Made by a program: the position numbers and the translations under genes. DNA of 64,000 bases from Peribacillus frigoritolerans (GTDB taxonomy: Bacteria > Bacillota > Bacilli > Bacillales > Bacillaceae), in contig NZ_SMZY01000002.1 in assembly GCF_004358755.1 (NCBI RefSeq), positions 744,001-808,000 of the forward strand, given 5' to 3'. Of this stretch, positions 43,996 through 54,168 are shown in pieces. The notes under the pieces are model-generated. The model saw nothing but the letters and a program-made list of their open reading frames with translations. It was not told the DNA's origin and searched no databases. Position 1 is the first letter of the stretch. Every line of letters begins with the position of its first letter.

Positions 43996-44787
43996 TTGTC
44001 AAAAAAAGAAATCGTGCCCGTTCAATATTTACAGACATTAGAAGGCAATTATGCTCATCTGTTTTTATTCAGTGATAATCAGAAGTATGTTGTAAAATTT
44101 CATCGTGTTCGAAAATACCGCAAACGCGAAGTTGTTAATGAATGGCTTGCCGTTAAGCTTGCACGGCTTCTTGATCTGCCTGTATTAAACATAAAACTTG
44201 TTGACATGCCAATAGCTTCCCTTGCAGATCTGCCTGCTTACCGCCACGCATCCTATAAATCAGGAAAACACCTTGCAATCCCGTTTCTTGAACATGCTGC
44301 CTCTTACGATGAACTTAGTGAACTCCCGCATAAAGAAAATCTAGTAAACGTTAATAACCTCGCAGGTATGCTCGTGTTCGATCAGTGGATAAACAACAAT
44401 GACCGAAGCCGGACAAATCTCCTGTTCGAAAAAAATGATGGCGGAAGTTATCATTTCCGGATGATTGACCATGGCAGGTGCTTCCCGGGAATGTATGAAT
44501 GGAACGAAGAAACTCTCGTTCAGGACCCATTGTACCGGGTTAAAATGCCTGTATATAAATGGGCAAGTTCACTTGTTCGAGATCCCTCTCTGCTGTTTGC
44601 TTTCAGTGAAAAAATCATGAACCTTAATCAAGATTTTATTTGGAATGTCCTCAACGAAATACCTTCTGAATGGGATGTATCCGAGACGGAAAAAGAAAAA
44701 TTGTATGCCTTCTTAAATAGAGAACATCTGCATGAGCTGCCAAAACTGGTAATAGAAGCAAACAGCGAGTACTTCAGCACCTTGTGA
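43996..44787 (+). CDS. HipA-like atypical kinase
   Basis: A 263-residue protein with a kinase-like core of the HipA type: K34 in YVVKFH, catalytic loop FDQWINNNDRSRTNLLF (D136, N141) and metal-binding D158 in RMIDHGRCF. The spacing of D-x4-N and DHG fits HipA/PI4K-like kinases. The start is a TTG at 43996 after AGGGGG. No HipB antitoxin is adjacent, and the place within a coat cluster suggests phosphorylation of a coat protein or sugar, as shown for CotH in B. subtilis. Substrate unknown. Confidence 0.8.
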   Translation: MSKKEIVPVQYLQTLEGNYAHLFLFSDNQKYVVKFHRVRKYRKREVVNEWLAVKLARLLDLPVLNIKLVDMPIASLADLPAYRHASYKSGKHLAIPFLEHAASYDELSELPHKENLVNVNNLAGMLVFDQWINNNDRSRTNLLFEKNDGGSYHFRMIDHGRCFPGMYEWNEETLVQDPLYRVKMPVYKWASSLVRDPSLLFAFSEKIMNLNQDFIWNVLNEIPSEWDVSETEKEKLYAFLNREHLHELPKLVIEANSEYFSTL

Positions 44788-44850
44788 GGTGTTTTTTTGT
44801 TTTCGCTCTTTTTGTAACCTTCACTGGTTTCATGCCTTCCCTGCAGCAAA

Positions 44851-44884
44851 AATATAAAAAACGCAGCCATCACTCTGCGTTTCT
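44851..44884 (-). terminator. Terminator overlapping the end of the glycosyltransferase gene
   Basis: Minus-strand AACGCAG / CTGCGTT with an 8-nt loop that contains the stop codon, then TTTTATATTTTTG. Confidence 0.8.
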
Positions 44885-45976
44885 GTACTCTAATTCTAAT
44901 TGTTTTTTTACAAATCTTTCATACAGTTCATGCTGCCTTCTCAGCTGCTTTTTTAATTCGAATCTTTCCTCTATAACGCATCTTGCAGCCTTTGAGTATT
45001 CACTCCAAGCTTCCGGTGACCGTATGAATGATTCAATGCCGTCAACAAGCTGCTGAATATTCCGTTCTTCTATTAAATAACCTGTACGCAAATGAGTAAT
45101 CAGCTCAGGTATACCTGCATGTCTAGTTGATATGACCGGCAGCCCGATGGCCATCGCTTCTTTTAAAGCATTGGGAATTCCCTCAACATCTCCATTTTGT
45201 GCCGTTTCGCTGGGCAAGCAAAAGAGATGTGCTTTTTGAAGTTCCGCAGCTATTTCAAACAAGCTCATTTTCCCTAATAAAAAAACGGATTGTGTTAACT
45301 CAAGTTCTTCAATGAGCTTTTGAAGAACAGGCCTCTCTTTGCCGCCTCCGATAATTTTCAGCTTGATTTGGGGATGATTTTTTTGAACAGTTCTAAATGC
45401 ATGAATAAGGGTTTCATGTCCTTTTTTTTGAACAAGCCTGCCGACTGAAATAATGACGAATTCCCCATCAAACGGTTTGCGCCGTTCTTGGAAAGGAAAC
45501 AGATCAAGGTCAATTCCCCCGTACAGGACATTTATCTTGTCACTCGGAACCCCAAGTTTCAGCAGCTCATTTCCGAGATACTCACAGACCGGAACGAATA
45601 AGCTGTCATAATTCACAATCGACCGGTACCGGGAAAAATTTTTATTATAAAGCACTTCACTTTGTGCTGAACCGTCTGAACCGCGGATGCTCACTATAAA
45701 AGGAAGATTGTGCTGCATGGCAAGCGGAAAAACATCAACGGCATGTTTTCCGTGATGTGCATGGATGGCGACTACCTTTTGTTCTTTAAAAAACGCATCC
45801 AGATCTGAAATTTCATTCATATTATAAAAGGATTCAAATGGAAAATCAGTGTCTTGTTTTCTTGGAAAAGGACCGATTACAATCGACCGGTACAGCCCCT
45901 GATAAACCATTTGATTATAAATAAAGCGCTGATTGATTTTCATGTCTTCCATTAAATAATGGGCAATTGTTTCCAT
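44870..45976 (-). CDS. Glycosyltransferase family 4 protein
   Basis: A 368-residue GT4 (GT-B fold) transferase. The C-terminal domain has VIISVGRLVQKKGHETLIHAF, KIIGGGKERP and the donor-site E-x7-E in GIPNALKEAMAIGLPVISTR. The N-terminal domain has HAHHGKHAVDVFPLA. Likely moves a sugar onto a spore-surface glycan. Convergent with the HipA-like gene and divergent from ytcA. Donor and acceptor cannot be told. Confidence 0.88.
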   Translation of the reverse strand: METIAHYLMEDMKINQRFIYNQMVYQGLYRSIVIGPFPRKQDTDFPFESFYNMNEISDLDAFFKEQKVVAIHAHHGKHAVDVFPLAMQHNLPFIVSIRGSDGSAQSEVLYNKNFSRYRSIVNYDSLFVPVCEYLGNELLKLGVPSDKINVLYGGIDLDLFPFQERRKPFDGEFVIISVGRLVQKKGHETLIHAFRTVQKNHPQIKLKIIGGGKERPVLQKLIEELELTQSVFLLGKMSLFEIAAELQKAHLFCLPSETAQNGDVEGIPNALKEAMAIGLPVISTRHAGIPELITHLRTGYLIEERNIQQLVDGIESFIRSPEAWSEYSKAARCVIEERFELKKQLRRQHELYERFVKKQLELEYRNAE

Positions 45977-46192
45977 ATGAGAAGATTCACTCCTCTGCTC
46001 ACGGTAAAGATAAGATTCTTATCCTCCACTCGCTCTTCATTTTTTTATGTTCTAGCCTATTCACAAGCTGCCGGAAAGGCAATTTGTCCTTGTTAAAAGC
46101 TTCTTTTATGAGTTTTTTCTCAGATGCTGTAACCTTTCAGGCTTGTTTCATAATAGGCTATGAGAGATGGTGTTTAGAAAGGGGTTTCTACT

Positions 46193-47479
46193 ATGAATGT
46201 TTGCGTGATTGGCGCTGGCTATGTTGGCTTAACAACTGCAGCCGTTCTCTCAGATATTGGTCATCACGTTACATGCATCGATCAAGACATTAAAAAGATT
46301 GCATCGCTGCAGAACGGCTATATACCAATTTTCGAACCTGATTTAGAAGATTGCGTCCAGAAAAATAAAAGCAGGCTCCGCTTTACGGACGATCTTCCCT
46401 CATGCATAAACCATGCAGAAATCATTATTATGGCAGTCGGTACACCGTCCCTTCCGGATGGCAGCACAAATTTAAGCTTTCTATATAAAGCGATGATTGA
46501 TGTCATGGAACATCTTGCTTCCTATAAAATAATCATGATAAAAAGTACGGTTCCCCCAGGGACTAATGCAGCTATCCTGCAGCTCCTGAAAGATAAGGGG
46601 TATCAGCGGGATCTGTTTGATCTTGTATCAAATCCTGAATTTTTAAGAGAAGGATCGGCACTCCATGATATGAAGTTTCCAGATCGGATTGTTTATGGCT
46701 TAGCAAAAGAAAACGAGGATTTGCTTGGTCAGATGAAAGAACTATACCGCGGAATTGATGCTCCCGTTATTGTCACAAATTATGCTGGAGCAGAATTAAT
46801 CAAATATGCTTCTAATGCTTTTCTGGCTGCTAAAATCAGTTTTATAAATGAAATCGCCCGGTTTTGTGAACAATTTGGCGCCGATGTGACGCATGTTGCT
46901 AAGGGTATTGGCTTGGATGCGCGAATTGGCCCCTCATTTTTGCAGGCAGGCATTGGCTACGGCGGTTCCTGTTTTCCAAAAGACTTAAAATCGTTAAGTT
47001 TTACTGCTAAAGATAACGGACTTCAGCCTCTCATATTGGATGCCGTTCAATCTGTAAATGCTTCTCAAATGAACATCTATTTTGAGAAAATAAGAGCCAT
47101 GTTTCAGGATCTGTCCTCTATGAAAATTGCCGTGCTTGGTATTGCTTTTAAACCGAATACAGATGATATCCGCGAATCACCTGCTGTTGCATTCATCAAA
47201 AAACTGCATGAGTATGGGTGCACAGTTTCTGCATATGATCCCAAAGCATCTCTGCCGGAAGAACTAAGAATGATTGTGCAGACTGAAACTCCGGAAGATG
47301 CCATGCTGGATGCGGATCTAACTGTTGTGGCAACAGATTGGAAACAATTTATTGGACTCGACTGGAAGCAGGCACGGATTAAAATGAAAGGCAGATCAGT
47401 ACTTGATGCAAGAAACTGCCTTGATCCTGACATCATCAGGGCAGCTGATTTAAACTATATTGGAGTTGGCCGCATATGA
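46193..47479 (+). CDS. ytcA: UDP-glucose 6-dehydrogenase family protein (YtcA-like)
   Basis: A 428-residue NAD-dependent nucleotide-sugar dehydrogenase oxidising UDP-glucose to UDP-glucuronate. The NAD fold is NVCVIGAGYVGLTTAAVLSD, the catalytic Cys lies in GIGYGGSCFPKDL, and NPEFLREGSA is a family signature. AGAAAGGGG precedes the ATG. First gene of ytcA-ytcB-ytcC, whose members overlap by 4 nt each. In B. subtilis this operon is linked to cotSA-cotS and to spore surface polysaccharide. Confidence 0.9.
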   Translation: MNVCVIGAGYVGLTTAAVLSDIGHHVTCIDQDIKKIASLQNGYIPIFEPDLEDCVQKNKSRLRFTDDLPSCINHAEIIIMAVGTPSLPDGSTNLSFLYKAMIDVMEHLASYKIIMIKSTVPPGTNAAILQLLKDKGYQRDLFDLVSNPEFLREGSALHDMKFPDRIVYGLAKENEDLLGQMKELYRGIDAPVIVTNYAGAELIKYASNAFLAAKISFINEIARFCEQFGADVTHVAKGIGLDARIGPSFLQAGIGYGGSCFPKDLKSLSFTAKDNGLQPLILDAVQSVNASQMNIYFEKIRAMFQDLSSMKIAVLGIAFKPNTDDIRESPAVAFIKKLHEYGCTVSAYDPKASLPEELRMIVQTETPEDAMLDADLTVVATDWKQFIGLDWKQARIKMKGRSVLDARNCLDPDIIRAADLNYIGVGRI

Positions 47480-48432
47480 GAATTATTGTAACAGGCTGTG
47501 CTGGATTTATCGGCTCACACTTATGCGAAAAGCTTTTGGAGCAGGAAGAAAACACAATTATCGGGATCGATTGTTTTATCGGTCCGACACCTTATTCTTT
47601 AAAAGACTTAAATATATATAGTTTACTGCAGCACCCGCGTTTTCAGCTTATTAAAGACTCAATCATGAATATTGATTGTGCAGAACTTTTGCAAAAAGCA
47701 GATGTTGTTTATCATCTGGCAGGCATTCCAGGGGTAAGAGCAAGCTGGGGCAAGGATTTTTTTCCATATACAGAAAATAATATCCTCGCCGCCCAGCGTC
47801 TATTGGAGGCCGCTAAGTCTGTCAATCTGAAAAAGTTCATCTATGCTTCCACCTCGTCTATTTATGGATACAAACACGGAATGGTGGCTGAGGATGCCAT
47901 GCCCGAACCGCTCTCGCCTTACGGGGTAACAAAGCTTGCAGGCGAGCACTTATGCTCTGTTTATCAACAGAACTTTGATGTTCCTGTTACGATTTTGCGT
48001 TATTTTACTGTGTATGGGCCAAGACAGCGGCCAGATATGGCTTTTCACCGTTTTTTCAAACAAATTCTCACGGATCAGCCGCTTACATTATTCGGAGACG
48101 GCACTCAATCCCGTGATTTTACTTACATTGATGATTGCGTAAAAGGAACAGCGGCTGTGATGAATGCAGAGAATACGATTGGAAAAATCTTTAACATCGG
48201 CGGAAAAGAAAGAGCTGCCATTTATGAAATTATTAATGAAATGGAAAAAATCACAGGCAAAAAGGCTGTTATCCGCTATTTAGATGCAGCGACCGGCGAA
48301 CCGAAACACACCCATGCAGATATCTCCCACGCATCCAGGGAATTAGGCTATTCACCTGATATTCCTTTGCGCGAAGGACTGATCAAAGAATATGAATATA
48401 TGAAAGTCATCCTAAAAGGAGAATCAACATGA
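47476..48432 (+). CDS. ytcB: NAD-dependent nucleotide-sugar epimerase (YtcB-like)
   Basis: A 318-residue extended SDR. The NAD motif is VTGCAGFIGSHLCEKLL, the catalytic Y-x3-K is in SPYGVTKLAGEHL, and S124-type Ser is in IYASTSSIYG. Fits UDP-glucuronate 4-epimerase or UDP-glucose epimerase. Starts with ATGA overlap on ytcA. It would make UDP-galacturonate or similar from the YtcA product. Confidence 0.9.
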   Translation: MRIIVTGCAGFIGSHLCEKLLEQEENTIIGIDCFIGPTPYSLKDLNIYSLLQHPRFQLIKDSIMNIDCAELLQKADVVYHLAGIPGVRASWGKDFFPYTENNILAAQRLLEAAKSVNLKKFIYASTSSIYGYKHGMVAEDAMPEPLSPYGVTKLAGEHLCSVYQQNFDVPVTILRYFTVYGPRQRPDMAFHRFFKQILTDQPLTLFGDGTQSRDFTYIDDCVKGTAAVMNAENTIGKIFNIGGKERAAIYEIINEMEKITGKKAVIRYLDAATGEPKHTHADISHASRELGYSPDIPLREGLIKEYEYMKVILKGEST

Positions 48433-49562
48433 ATCTCGCTTTTATCTGCACTGAAAAACTGCCTGCACCTGCTATTAAAGGAGGGGCCATTCAGCTCATG
48501 CTTGATGGAATCTCTCCTTATTTCAGCAAGAATTACACGTTAACGGTTTATTCTATTACCGATCCGCTTTTGCCGGAGAGAAATAGTGAGAACGGAATAA
48601 CCTATATCCGCTTTCCGAGACTTGGATTTTCAGAGAATGTCGCAATGGATTTAAAAGAAAAATCATTCACTCACATCCATATTTTTAATCGCCCAAGTGA
48701 AGTTTGCAGATATAAGGCAGCTTCACCCGACAGCAAAATCATTTTAAGTCTTCATAATGATATGTTTACGACGAGAAAGCTGAGCGGCGAGGAAGCCTGT
48801 GAAGTCATTGATCACTGCGATAGCATCACAACAGTAAGTGAATACATTAAACGCACCGTCACCGTCCGGTATCCTCAAGCTGAACCAAAAACTCATGTAG
48901 TATATTCTGGAGTTGATATCACAAAATTCCACCCAGTCTGGTCTGTAAAGGGACAGGAAATAAGAGCTGAGCGGAAGAAAAAGTATGGCTTGGAGCAGCA
49001 TCATAAAGTCATTCTTTTCATAGGCAGGTTAAGCAAAACGAAAGGTCCTGACCTGCTTATTAAATCCATGTACGAGATTATCAAACACGAACCAGATGCC
49101 GTTCTTGTCATCGTCGGCGGAAAATGGTTCAGTGAAAACGGACTGAACGATTATGTCAGACACCTGCACGAAATAGCCGAGCCTATTAAACATAAGGTCC
49201 TATTCACAAAATATATACCAGCACCTGATATTCCAAACATTCTCCTGATGGGGGACCTCCTTGTTTGCAGTTCCCAATGGCACGAGCCTCTTGCCAGAAT
49301 TCATTACGAAGCAATGGCAGCTGGTCTGCCCATACTTACGACCGATCGCGGAGGCAATGCTGAAGTAATATATAATGATGTAAATGGATATGTAATCCGA
49401 GAATATGATCAGAAAGAGGCGTTCATTTCATCTATTACACGCCTTTTACAAAACACCAGCCTCTCTGAATATTTTGCGAAAAACGGAAGAAGGATGGTCG
49501 AAGAGAAATTCTCGTTTATAAATACAGCAAAAAAGCTTGAGCAAATCTATTTAAACTCTTAA
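48429..49562 (+). CDS. ytcC: Glycosyltransferase family 4 protein (YtcC-like)
   Basis: A 377-residue GT4 protein. It opens MNLAFICTEKLPAPAIKGGA, has SGVDITKFHPV, LFIGRLSKTKGPDLLIKSM and the donor-site EPLARIHYEAMAAGLPILTT. Closely resembles the CotSA-like gene at 51292 in layout and motifs, so the two are likely duplicates within this cluster. Overlaps ytcB by 4 nt. Confidence 0.9.
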   Translation: MNLAFICTEKLPAPAIKGGAIQLMLDGISPYFSKNYTLTVYSITDPLLPERNSENGITYIRFPRLGFSENVAMDLKEKSFTHIHIFNRPSEVCRYKAASPDSKIILSLHNDMFTTRKLSGEEACEVIDHCDSITTVSEYIKRTVTVRYPQAEPKTHVVYSGVDITKFHPVWSVKGQEIRAERKKKYGLEQHHKVILFIGRLSKTKGPDLLIKSMYEIIKHEPDAVLVIVGGKWFSENGLNDYVRHLHEIAEPIKHKVLFTKYIPAPDIPNILLMGDLLVCSSQWHEPLARIHYEAMAAGLPILTTDRGGNAEVIYNDVNGYVIREYDQKEAFISSITRLLQNTSLSEYFAKNGRRMVEEKFSFINTAKKLEQIYLNS

Positions 49563-49591
49563 AAGAACCAGCCATTGTGGCTGGTTCTTCC
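49563..49591 (+). terminator. Rho-independent terminator of ytcABC
   Basis: AAGAACCAGC / GCTGGTTCTT with a 7-nt loop, right after the ytcC stop; T run follows only weakly. Confidence 0.85.
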
Positions 49592-49656
49592 ATCTTTATT
49601 AATCTGCTTTTGTGATCCGCTATGGAAAACCCAAGCATCTCATACTGCAGCTATGA

Positions 49657-50160
49657 TTAGATAAAAATAACACGAGTCGTCCTTCTGGAAGAATAGGTTT
49701 TTGATTTTCTCTTGCCGATTCCAATAAAAATACCGTCGTCTTGAATACTGTAAAAATCAGAGTCTTCATCAATCAATTGCTCCATTAATTGATCGTAATT
49801 AAAGGTAGATTGATCATCCTGAACCCCTTCCATGATTGCAGGCTCAAAGACATCCATTTTGACTGGAACAGCTGACGGCGCTATCATTTCCTTAGAAACA
49901 GCTTCCTTTTTTACAGGCGAGAATGCCGTTTGATTCATTGCAGAATTCCGCCTGTTTCTTACAGGAAGCTCTACAAGCATAATATTCTCATTATGAGGTT
50001 CAGGATGCTTTATTTTATACTGGGACAAAAACAGTTCAGGATCTGCAAGCATGCTTTCATACTCTGCAGAGCTCCAGCCCATTGGACCAGGCGGGGAAAA
50101 GGAAAAATCACCTAATTTTACTATTGGTATTTCATTGTGATCTTTTTTTGCCTCACTCAT
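49657..50160 (-). CDS. ytxO: YtxO-like spore coat-associated protein
   Basis: A 167-residue soluble protein beginning with a polar segment (EIPIVKLGDFSFSPPGPMGW) and containing an acidic region (YDQLMEQLIDEDSDFYSIQD) and a basic C-terminal tail (KRKSKTYSSRRTTRVIFI). Its position, 15 nt downstream of the cotS-like gene in a cotSA-cotS unit, matches YtxO of B. subtilis, a coat protein of the same operon region. Sequence alone is not diagnostic, so the name rests on synteny. Confidence 0.65.
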   Translation of the reverse strand: MSEAKKDHNEIPIVKLGDFSFSPPGPMGWSSAEYESMLADPELFLSQYKIKHPEPHNENIMLVELPVRNRRNSAMNQTAFSPVKKEAVSKEMIAPSAVPVKMDVFEPAIMEGVQDDQSTFNYDQLMEQLIDEDSDFYSIQDDGIFIGIGKRKSKTYSSRRTTRVIFI

Positions 50161-50175
50161 CTTATATCCCCTCCT

Positions 50176-51276
50176 TTATGCTTTTATTTTGGAATAAAAC
50201 TCATCAAAATCTGTTAGAAATTTTTGTTTTGATTGTTCAACAGCGATAATGTTCTGAATAGCCCAAATGTATTTTTCATCTGACCAAGACGTTTTTTGGC
50301 CCAAAAAATATTTGTGAACAATGGAACAGTATAAATGCGGAAATTTCAAATCTGTCCATAACACCCGGTATTGATCTTTTGTAAGGGGATTCGTTTTGTC
50401 ATACGTTCTTAAGAGTTCGATGACAAGATCATGATCCCACACTGACATTTTTTTCATGACTTTATTTAAAATAACTCTTAGATCCCTGGATGGCAGATCA
50501 GCTGTAATGGAATGAAGCTCTTTCATCGCAAGCCCCTCATCCAGCTCAATAAAACGGGCAAGAGTAAAGTCCTGCTGGCAAAACATTCTGGATTCCAGGC
50601 ATTCCAGCGACCACTTCTCATAATGTCCCTCATCGAGTTCTGCCAAAGCCTGTTTTCCGCGGAGGATCATTTCATCTATTGATTCAATCACCATTTTTGA
50701 AAATTGATCATTCATCCACGTTTGTTCCATTTCAGGATCAATCACAGCTGGTGCCGGAAGGTTATTTTCCAGGTCTGATTTTATGGCAAGCATTTTATTT
50801 CCTTCCAGTTCCTGCAGCTTCCAGCGGAATAACTTGTGCCATTTGCCAAGACGGCTTCTTTTTTTACTCGTTTCATGCGGCATGTATCCGGCTGATGCTT
50901 GATGAAACTTCCCTATAAACTCCATGATTTGCAGCATTTGGCGTTTGTCATAATAGAGCACTTCTTTTCCTTCTTGCAGATCATAAAGAACGTATGCTGA
51001 GTTTTCGGCGCCTACGCAAATAGCTCCAGCTTTGGTGCGGTGAATGGCGGCAATTTGGAGGCCATTTTCCTGTAAATGCTCATGTCCTTCTGCGATCAGC
51101 AGCATTCTCGAAGGCTTCATCACAACTCTTTTTAATATTTTTGTCCCTTGCTCAGTTTCCACCCGCCAAGTCGTTCTTCCGCTTTTGTTCGTTAATAGGG
51201 TTATTGACTGCACATCAAAAGGGTACAAGCTTAATATATTCATTTGAAGTTCATGCCGGCTTAGTTCTGTATCCAA
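50176..51276 (-). CDS. cotS: CotS-family spore coat protein, kinase-like with degenerate active site
   Basis: A 366-residue member of the CotS/CotI (YtaA) kinase-like coat family. Layout matches CotI at 52667, but the catalytic loop HQD is CQQD here (Q234, Q235, D236), the following Asn is replaced (R241), and the metal-binding D-L-D reads E-L-H (E253, H255) before DLPSRDL. The key His, Asn and DxD are therefore missing and it is likely a pseudokinase. Lies 15 nt from cotSA and from ytxO. Confidence 0.85.
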   Translation of the reverse strand: MDTELSRHELQMNILSLYPFDVQSITLLTNKSGRTTWRVETEQGTKILKRVVMKPSRMLLIAEGHEHLQENGLQIAAIHRTKAGAICVGAENSAYVLYDLQEGKEVLYYDKRQMLQIMEFIGKFHQASAGYMPHETSKKRSRLGKWHKLFRWKLQELEGNKMLAIKSDLENNLPAPAVIDPEMEQTWMNDQFSKMVIESIDEMILRGKQALAELDEGHYEKWSLECLESRMFCQQDFTLARFIELDEGLAMKELHSITADLPSRDLRVILNKVMKKMSVWDHDLVIELLRTYDKTNPLTKDQYRVLWTDLKFPHLYCSIVHKYFLGQKTSWSDEKYIWAIQNIIAVEQSKQKFLTDFDEFYSKIKA

Positions 51277-51291
51277 GATGTTCCACCCTTT

Positions 51292-52425
51292 CTATCTTCC
51301 ATTTTCATAAACTCTCAACAGGTTTCCTGAAACCGTGTTCCAGCTGAATTCACGCTCTGCTTTTGATCTGCCGTACCTGCCCATTTCTTCTCTTTTTCCC
51401 GAGCTGTCAAGCATTGAGTTGATGGCGTCCGCATATGCCATTGGATCTTCAAAATTTTTGATGACCCTCCCGTTCCTGCCCTCATCAATAACCTCCGGAT
51501 TGCCGCCTCGATTGCTTGTGATGATCGGAAGTCCGCAAGCCATTGCTTCGTAATGAACACGTGCAAGCGGTTCTTGCCATTGCGATGAACAGACGAAAAT
51601 GTCGGACATGGCATAGAGTGTTGGAATATTTTTCGGCTGAACAAATTGAATGAACTGAACGTTTTCAGGATACATCGCACCGAGAGTGTATAAATGCCTG
51701 ACGTAGTTGTTGACTTCATTGTCGCCAAACCATTTCGAGCCAATAAAAACCATGACCGTATCGGGATGTCTTTTGATAATTTCAGGCATTGCCTGTAAGA
51801 GAATGTGAGGTCCTTTTACTTTGCTTAATCGTCCTACAAATAAAATTACCTTTTGATTTCTCAACTTCAGTTCAGAACGCACCTGTTCTTTTAGCCTTCT
51901 GCCTTCAGACGTCCAGTCAGGAAAATAGGTTTGAAGGTCAACACCTGAATAAACGGTTCTCACCTTGCCTTTTGCCTCAGGAAATCTATCTGTAATCGTC
52001 CTTCCGATATAATCGCTTACCGTTACAATCTGGGCAACAGCTGCAATGCAAGCCCTGCCCTCTTCATCCGTCATTTTATCATTGGCGAACATCTCATTGT
52101 GAACACTTAAAATCCATCTTGAACTTGGTGACTCTGCATACAGGAGCGGAATCCATGCGGGCCTGTTGCAAAGGTGAATCACATCATATTTCGTAATTTT
52201 CACATGCTCGGCAAGCAGAGAAAGATAATCGCTTTCTGCAAACCGAATATAATGAACAGCATTTCGCGTTTCAGTTTCAGGAAGATCTGGATGCTGAATC
52301 GATAGGATCGTCACATCATGCTTTTGTGCAAGAAGAGGAGCAATAGAATCAAGATAGATTTGGATTGCTCCTCCTTTAATTGCGGGAACAGGCAATTTTT
52401 CTGTTGCTATTAATGCAATCTTCAT
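51292..52425 (-). CDS. cotSA: Spore coat glycosyltransferase CotSA
   Basis: A 377-residue GT4 protein: LIATEKLPVPAIKGGAIQIY at the start, TVYSGVDLQTYFPDWT, ILFVGRLSKVKGPHILLQAM and EPLARVHYEAMACGLPIITS. Named from its place as first gene of a cotSA-cotS-ytxO unit and its similarity to CotSA of B. subtilis, a spore coat glycosyltransferase. A sigma-K-like promoter lies 35 bp upstream. Confidence 0.88.
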   Translation of the reverse strand: MKIALIATEKLPVPAIKGGAIQIYLDSIAPLLAQKHDVTILSIQHPDLPETETRNAVHYIRFAESDYLSLLAEHVKITKYDVIHLCNRPAWIPLLYAESPSSRWILSVHNEMFANDKMTDEEGRACIAAVAQIVTVSDYIGRTITDRFPEAKGKVRTVYSGVDLQTYFPDWTSEGRRLKEQVRSELKLRNQKVILFVGRLSKVKGPHILLQAMPEIIKRHPDTVMVFIGSKWFGDNEVNNYVRHLYTLGAMYPENVQFIQFVQPKNIPTLYAMSDIFVCSSQWQEPLARVHYEAMACGLPIITSNRGGNPEVIDEGRNGRVIKNFEDPMAYADAINSMLDSSGKREEMGRYGRSKAEREFSWNTVSGNLLRVYENGR

Positions 52426-52459
52426 ACGTTACCTCCATTCGTCTATAAAACCCTTATCT

Positions 52460-52487
52460 TAAAATACGGAAATAAGCGGAATGGTGT
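52460..52487 (-). promoter_or_regulatory. Sigma-K-like promoter of cotSA
   Basis: Minus strand ACA, 16-bp spacer, CGTATTTTA: one base off the CATAnnnTA consensus, with the same spacing as the cotI promoter. Confidence 0.5.
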
Positions 52488-52621
52488 GCTTTCCCCATAG
52501 AAACTATTTTTAAAAAAGGCGAATTCATCACTTTTCAGCGGATATTGTGTGTTATCATCCTGTACAGAGAATCTGCTGTAAAAATCAAAACAACAATTAA
52601 ACTTTACGAAAAGAGCCTAGG

Positions 52622-52649
52622 ACAAAAAACGCACTATTTTCATAACCTA
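52622..52649 (+). promoter_or_regulatory. Sigma-K-like promoter of cotI
   Basis: ACA, 16-bp spacer, CATAACCTA (exact match to CATAnnnTA), ending 17 bp before the cotI start codon. Confidence 0.6.
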
Positions 52650-52657
52650 TGAAGTAA

Positions 52658-53875
<1,218 letters not shown>

Positions 53876-53883
53876 AAGTCGAG

Positions 53884-53912
53884 AAAACTCATACGTTGTG
53901 TATGAGTTTTTT
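53884..53912 (+). terminator. Rho-independent terminator of cotI
   Basis: AAAACTCATAC / GTATGAGTTTT with a 5-nt loop, followed by TTTA. Confidence 0.92.
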
Positions 53913-53943
53913 TATCGTATGACGGATGGCTGCAGTTAACCGA

Positions 53944-54048
53944 GGGGGTTGCCAGTTCATTGGCGTGCTTTTAATTTAATTCGCGGGGTTTTAAATTTAA
54001 TTAGCGGCCTTTCCAAATTAATTCGCGCGCTTTTAAATTTAATTCGAC
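53944..54048. repeat. 21-bp tandem repeat, five units (locus B)
   Basis: Units start at 53944, 53965, 53986, 54007 and 54028; the consensus is close to GCGGGGTTTTAAATTTAATTA. Period 21 bp, same type as at 19917. A plus-strand frame reads NLIRG VLNLISG LSKLIRA LLNLIRR but has no credible start and runs into the cotO antisense strand. Confidence 0.85.
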
Positions 54049-54139
54049 GTAATGTGAATAAAATCAGATTGCTTATCGAAACAGAACTGGTATATCCTCA
54101 ACTGTATCTGAGGAGGCTTGATTTATTCAAACGAAATTT

Positions 54140-54168
54140 AAAAAAAGTGCCCATTTCATGGACACTTC
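54140..54168 (-). terminator. Rho-independent terminator of cotO
   Basis: Minus-strand AAGTG-T-CCAT / ATGG-G-CACTT with a 3-nt loop followed by TTTTTTT, touching the cotO stop. Confidence 0.88.

Noticed and set aside
43996-44787. HipAB toxin-antitoxin module
   Set aside because: No HipB-like HTH gene on either side; the 92-residue upstream protein shows no HTH pattern.
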